Source: Thermoleophilia bacterium
GTDB lineage: Bacteria; Actinomycetota; Thermoleophilia; Gaiellales; Gaiellaceae
Reading direction: 5' to 3'
DNA: 8,349 nt
Assembly (NCBI GenBank): GCA_014534295.1
Contig: JACVRU010000082.1
Location: forward strand, 1-8,349
A program made the translations under genes and the position numbers. The stretch's first letter is position 1; each line of letters begins with the position of its first letter. Below are positions 5,289 through 8,349 of this stretch, piece after piece. The notes beneath the pieces were generated by a model that did no database searches, was not told where the DNA came from, and saw only the letters and a list, made by a program, of their open reading frames with translations.

Positions 5289-6053
5289 GTGAGTGCCGTT
5301 CCCCGCGCGCGATCGACGCACGCGCCGCTCCGCGCGCCGAACCCGGGCGCGATCCTCGCGGCGGCCGCGTACGCGATCGCGGCCTTCGCGGTCTACCAGC
5401 TCGTCGCGCCCGTGCTCGGCGGCGACGCCCCACAAGCGGGAGCGGCCGGGGCGGCGGCCCCGCCGGCGACGACGGGTCTCGAGGGGCTCGGCCCGGAGGA
5501 CCTGGCCCTGCGTGCGGTCGCCGGACGGGCGAAGACGAGCGCGTACGTCGTCGAGGGCGCCGGCGGTGCGCAAGGCACCGGCTTCCTCGCCTGGGTGCGC
5601 CCGCGCGACGGAACGTCCTTCGTCCTGACCGCTCGCTCAGTCGTGGCCGGCATGCTCGCCGAGGGCACCCGCGCCGTCTACGTCAAGCGGGGCAACCGGT
5701 TCTGGCCCGCTCGGATCCTCCGCGCCGACCCGAACACCGGGCTCGCCGTGCTCCGCCTGCAGACCGTGCTCGAGCGGCCGCTCTGGCCGCTCCCCGGCGA
5801 GCGGGCCAAGCCGGCCGTCGGCGCGCCGGTCGCCGTCGTGCCGGCGGGCAGCGACGTCCCCTTCGGGGAAGGGGTGCTGACCGCCCAGGAAGGCCGGTTC
5901 TTCCTCCGCACCAGCGGCGAGCGCGCGTACCTGGGAGCGCCGGTCGTCGCCGACGGCGGCCGCCTCGCGGGCGTGGTCGTCGAGCTGCGGGAGAACGGTG
6001 ACGCCCAGGTGGCGCCGCTCGGAGCGGCTTGCCGCCGGGTCAGGTTCTGCTGA
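5289..6053 (+). CDS. Membrane-anchored trypsin/HtrA-like protein, apparently catalytically dead
   Basis: The 254-residue protein has a basic N-terminus (1-20), one membrane span at about 21-43, an Ala/Gly/Pro-rich linker (44-64) and an extracytoplasmic domain. The domain follows the HtrA/trypsin-2 order: GTGFLAWV at 97-104 (oxidised form GSGF-), FVLTARSVV at 111-119 where active enzymes have LTNAHVV, DPNTGLAVLRL at 147-157 where they have DPDTDLAVL, and RAYLGAPVV at 212-220 where they have GNSGGPL. By this hand alignment the triad His, Asp and Ser are Ser117, Gly151 and Leu215. It is therefore probably a pseudoprotease, binding or sensing rather than cutting. No PDZ domain is present. Cys248 and Cys254 at the end could form a disulfide. 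The GTG start lacks a clear ribosome site. It follows bcp by 42 bp and may be co-transcribed. Confidence 0.78.
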   Translation: MSAVPRARSTHAPLRAPNPGAILAAAAYAIAAFAVYQLVAPVLGGDAPQAGAAGAAAPPATTGLEGLGPEDLALRAVAGRAKTSAYVVEGAGGAQGTGFLAWVRPRDGTSFVLTARSVVAGMLAEGTRAVYVKRGNRFWPARILRADPNTGLAVLRLQTVLERPLWPLPGERAKPAVGAPVAVVPAGSDVPFGEGVLTAQEGRFFLRTSGERAYLGAPVVADGGRLAGVVVELRENGDAQVAPLGAACRRVRFC

Positions 6054-6356
6054 GCTCCTCGGCGACGCTCCGGCCGATGCCGGGCCTCGACTCCCACTCC
6101 ACGTCTCGTTGAGCCGCACACGCCCGTCGGGCAGCTGCTCGAGCTGCGCGTCCTACCCTCGAGGTGGGCGGCTGGCGTTCAGCCGACCGCACGCATGGCC
6201 GAAAGCACCGGCCGCCCCCCTCGCCATTTTGCTTCGGACAGGGCCTGATTTGGGCAGCCGATCCAACGGCGGTGTCGAACGCAGTGCGGAGCTGGCTGAG
6301 CAACCTCGCAGCGTGAGCGGGCGGCCGAGACCCACTCCCGGTCGCCCGCAGTCCGG
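6054..6356. other. Convergent intergenic region, no gene seen
   Basis: This 303-bp gap lies between two genes that converge. Short open frames exist on both strands, but their products are Arg/Ser/Pro-rich with no recognisable motif and cross into neighbouring genes out of frame. It contains a small CCGGC-CGAT-GCCGG hairpin (6070-6083), a GCAGCT-GCTCG-AGCTGC hairpin (6131-6147) and a larger one at 6317-6349. Bases around 6222-6265 are less G+C-rich than the surroundings. I find no tRNA, repeat array or mobile element. Confidence 0.6.
6317..6349 (-). terminator. Strong hairpin just after the MMPL gene
   Basis: Arms 6317-6327 and 6339-6349 pair over 11 positions around an 11-base loop, with one imperfect pair (G-U on the plus-strand RNA, A-C on the minus). 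It starts eight bases after the MMPL stop, the right place for a terminator. No U-run follows, as is common in high-GC actinobacteria. It may act on both converging transcripts. Confidence 0.5.
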
Positions 6357-8349
6357 TCAGGCCTCGGTGGGATCCGGCTCGACTTCCTTGCCGACGCCGA
6401 GGAACGGAGCTCCGCCGTCGTGCGGCGGCTCGATCGTGATGTTCGGGAGCAGCTTGTCCAGCCAGCGCGGGATGTACCAGGTCTTCTCCCCGAGCCACGT
6501 GAAGAAGGCCGGCACGAGCGTCATCTTCACCACGAGCGCATCCGTGAGGATTGCGACCGCCAGCACGAGCCCGAACTCCTTGGAGATGCGGTCCTGCGTG
6601 AGGATGAACGCGGCGAAGACCGTGCCCATGATGAGCGCGGCGGCCACGACCACCCGCCCGATCGCAGCCATCCCGTGCTCCACCGCCTCACGCGTGTTCA
6701 GCCCGTGGACGTGCTCCTCGCGGATTCGGCTCATGAGGAAGACCATGTAGTCCATGAACAGACCGAACAGGATCGCGAAGGCGATCGGAGGCACGAAGGT
6801 CTCGATCGGCCCTTCCCGGTCGAGCCCGGTGAGGCTCAACAGGTAGCCCTCCTGGATCACCAGCGTCAGCACGCCGAAACCGACGAACGCTGACAGGATC
6901 GTCGTCGCCGCAGCGGTCAACGAGACGACGATCGAGCGGAAGGCCATCGCCAGAACGATGAACGTGACGCCGATGATGTAGAGGAGGAAGTACGGCAACC
7001 GCTCGTAGATCCGGTCGGCGATGTCGATGAATGCTGCGTTCAGGCCGGAGACGTACACGGTGGCGTCGCTCCCCTCGGTCGCAGCCGGGGCAACGTCGTC
7101 GCGCAGCCGCCGGACGAGCGCCTCCGTCTCCTCGTCCTGCGGCGCCGAGTCGGGCGTGACGAAGACGATGGCGACCGAGTTCGCGTCGTTGAACTGCGGC
7201 TCACCCGCGGAGGCGACGCCTTCCAGATTCCGGACACCCTCATAGACGCGCTGCGGCGCCTGCTCGTCGCCCTTCACGTCGACGACGATCGGGATCGGCC
7301 CGTTGAAGCCCGCGCCGAAGCCCTCGGCGAGAAGGTCGTAGGCTCGCCTGGCCGTCTGCTCGGTCGGCTGCGTGCCCTGGTCGGACGCGCCCAGTCGGAC
7401 GAGCGCGGACGTCCCCGCTAGGAGAAGCCCGGCGAGGAGGAGGACGACGAAGATGGGCTTCGCGTGTGCGGTGACGAACCGTCCCCAGCGCGCGATGAGC
7501 GTGCGCTCGCGTCCGGCCTCCGAGTCGTCGATGGGACGAAGGAACGGGACCTTGAGCCGATCGATCTTGTGTCCGAGGAGGCGCAGGAAGGCGATGAGGA
7601 GCGAGCTGGCGATCAGTACCGTGGTAAGCACCCCGAGCGCCGAGCCGATGCCGAGCTTCGTCACGAAGTCGAGCCCGAAGAGCGCGAGGCCGCTCACCGA
7701 GATGGCGACGGTCAGGCCGGCGAAGAGAACCGCCCTGCCCGCGGAGGCGCCGGCCTCGGCAGCCGCGTCCGTCGGGGAGAGCCCCTCGTGCAGGAGCTGG
7801 CGGAACCGCGTGACGATGAAGAGCGAGTAGTCGATTCCGACGCCGAGCCCGATCATCGACACGAGCAGCGGCGTGATGGTGTTGATGTCGGTCAGGCCGG
7901 CGAGCAGGAAGAGCAGCATGAACGCGCCCGCGAGCGCGACGAGGGCGAGCCCGATCGGGATCGCCGCTGCGACGAGCGTGCGGAAGACGACGAGCAGCAC
8001 GATCAGCGCGGCGAGCAGGCCCAGCAGCTCCTGCAGCCCTTGCTCGATCGGCGGGAACTCGGCGTCCCCGTTGAACTCAGCCTGGATCCCGACCGGCTCG
8101 ACCGCCTCGCGGACGGCCTCCTGCACGGCGAGGACGGACTCGCGGTCCTTCTCGAAGATGATGCGGTCGAACTGCGCCTCCGCGTACGCGATCCGGCCGT
8201 CTTCGGAGAACGTGCGCTCGTCGAACGGATTCCCGACGCTCTCGAGTCCGGCTTTCTCTTCCGTCGGCTTGAACTCGCGCGCCTTGAGCCGTGCGATCGC
8301 CCGCTGGACAGCCGCGCGCCGCTGCGGGGTGTCGAGGCGCTCGCCCTTC
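6357..8349 (-). CDS. MMPL/RND-family transporter, N-terminus beyond right edge
   Basis: The frame is open from 6357 to the right edge, giving 663 residues without the first, so roughly 60-80 residues and the first membrane span are missing. The visible protein starts in periplasmic loop 1, including NPFDERTFSEDGRIAYAEA, then spans 2-6, a cytoplasmic link, span 7, periplasmic loop 2, and spans 8-12. Each half carries the MMPL proton-relay motif: GLGVGIDYSLF (Asp at 7832-7830) and GLFMDYMVFL (Asp-Tyr at 6752-6747). These proton-driven pumps move hydrophobic or lipid-like molecules across the inner membrane; the substrate here is unknown. A GTG at 8126 is an internal codon, not the start, since typical loop 1 sequence precedes it. 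The C-terminus is short with no extra domain. Codon G+C looks lower than in uvrC. A hairpin follows the stop. Confidence 0.93.
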   Translation of the reverse strand, partial: KGERLDTPQRRAAVQRAIARLKAREFKPTEEKAGLESVGNPFDERTFSEDGRIAYAEAQFDRIIFEKDRESVLAVQEAVREAVEPVGIQAEFNGDAEFPPIEQGLQELLGLLAALIVLLVVFRTLVAAAIPIGLALVALAGAFMLLFLLAGLTDINTITPLLVSMIGLGVGIDYSLFIVTRFRQLLHEGLSPTDAAAEAGASAGRAVLFAGLTVAISVSGLALFGLDFVTKLGIGSALGVLTTVLIASSLLIAFLRLLGHKIDRLKVPFLRPIDDSEAGRERTLIARWGRFVTAHAKPIFVVLLLAGLLLAGTSALVRLGASDQGTQPTEQTARRAYDLLAEGFGAGFNGPIPIVVDVKGDEQAPQRVYEGVRNLEGVASAGEPQFNDANSVAIVFVTPDSAPQDEETEALVRRLRDDVAPAATEGSDATVYVSGLNAAFIDIADRIYERLPYFLLYIIGVTFIVLAMAFRSIVVSLTAAATTILSAFVGFGVLTLVIQEGYLLSLTGLDREGPIETFVPPIAFAILFGLFMDYMVFLMSRIREEHVHGLNTREAVEHGMAAIGRVVVAAALIMGTVFAAFILTQDRISKEFGLVLAVAILTDALVVKMTLVPAFFTWLGEKTWYIPRWLDKLLPNITIEPPHDGGAPFLGVGKEVEPDPTEA

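Noticed and set aside
6131..6147. GCAGCT-GCTCG-AGCTGC hairpin as a terminator for the protease-like gene
   Set aside because: It is nearly 80 bp after the stop, has no U-run and only a six-pair stem, so I list it only as part of the intergenic region.
6153..6335. 60-codon minus-strand frame in the convergent gap
   Set aside because: Arg/Ser/Pro-rich with no motif and no ribosome site; it overlaps the hairpin after the MMPL gene.
6357..8126. MMPL gene starting at the GTG at 8126
   Set aside because: The frame continues to the right edge with typical periplasmic loop 1 sequence and no in-frame stop, so that GTG encodes an internal valine.

Overview
The window is about 70% G+C or more by eye, with densely packed genes, many GTG starts and almost no intergenic space. 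That style, an actinobacterial-type coproheme decarboxylase (HemQ/ChdC) and several actinobacteria-like membrane and hydrolase genes suggest a high-GC Actinomycetota, perhaps Thermoleophilia. This placement is inference; no rRNA or tRNA is present to test it.

Layout, left to right. (1) Bases 1-95, minus strand: the start of a lipoprotein gene running off the left edge, overlapping the uvrC stop by GTGA. (2) 92-1945, minus: uvrC, nucleotide excision repair endonuclease. (3) 1944-2654, plus: hemQ/chdC, which overlaps uvrC head-to-head on a CATG and the next gene tail-to-tail on a CTAG. (4) 2651-4716, minus: a tightly spaced run transcribed right to left: a SRPBCC/polyketide-cyclase-like protein, a 26-residue single-span peptide in the same frame as the SRPBCC gene, two small multi-span membrane proteins, and an alpha/beta hydrolase. 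(5) 4794-5246, plus: bcp-type peroxiredoxin, divergent from the SRPBCC gene across 77 bp and possibly leaderless. (6) 5289-6053, plus: a membrane-anchored trypsin/HtrA-like protein in which all three catalytic triad positions appear replaced. (7) 6054-6356: a convergent intergenic region with hairpins. (8) 6357-8349, minus: an MMPL/RND-family exporter whose N-terminus lies beyond the right edge.

Most of the content is housekeeping or stress related: DNA repair, the last step of haem synthesis, peroxide detoxification and an envelope exporter. HemQ uses hydrogen peroxide and Bcp removes it, but they are not in one operon. I see no CRISPR array, transposon, phage gene, toxin-antitoxin pair or biosynthetic cluster. 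The points most worth a second look are the apparent pseudoprotease (6), the possible split tail-anchored SRPBCC protein, and a probable non-ATG N-terminal extension of the 3378-3641 membrane gene (all in blocks 4 and 6).
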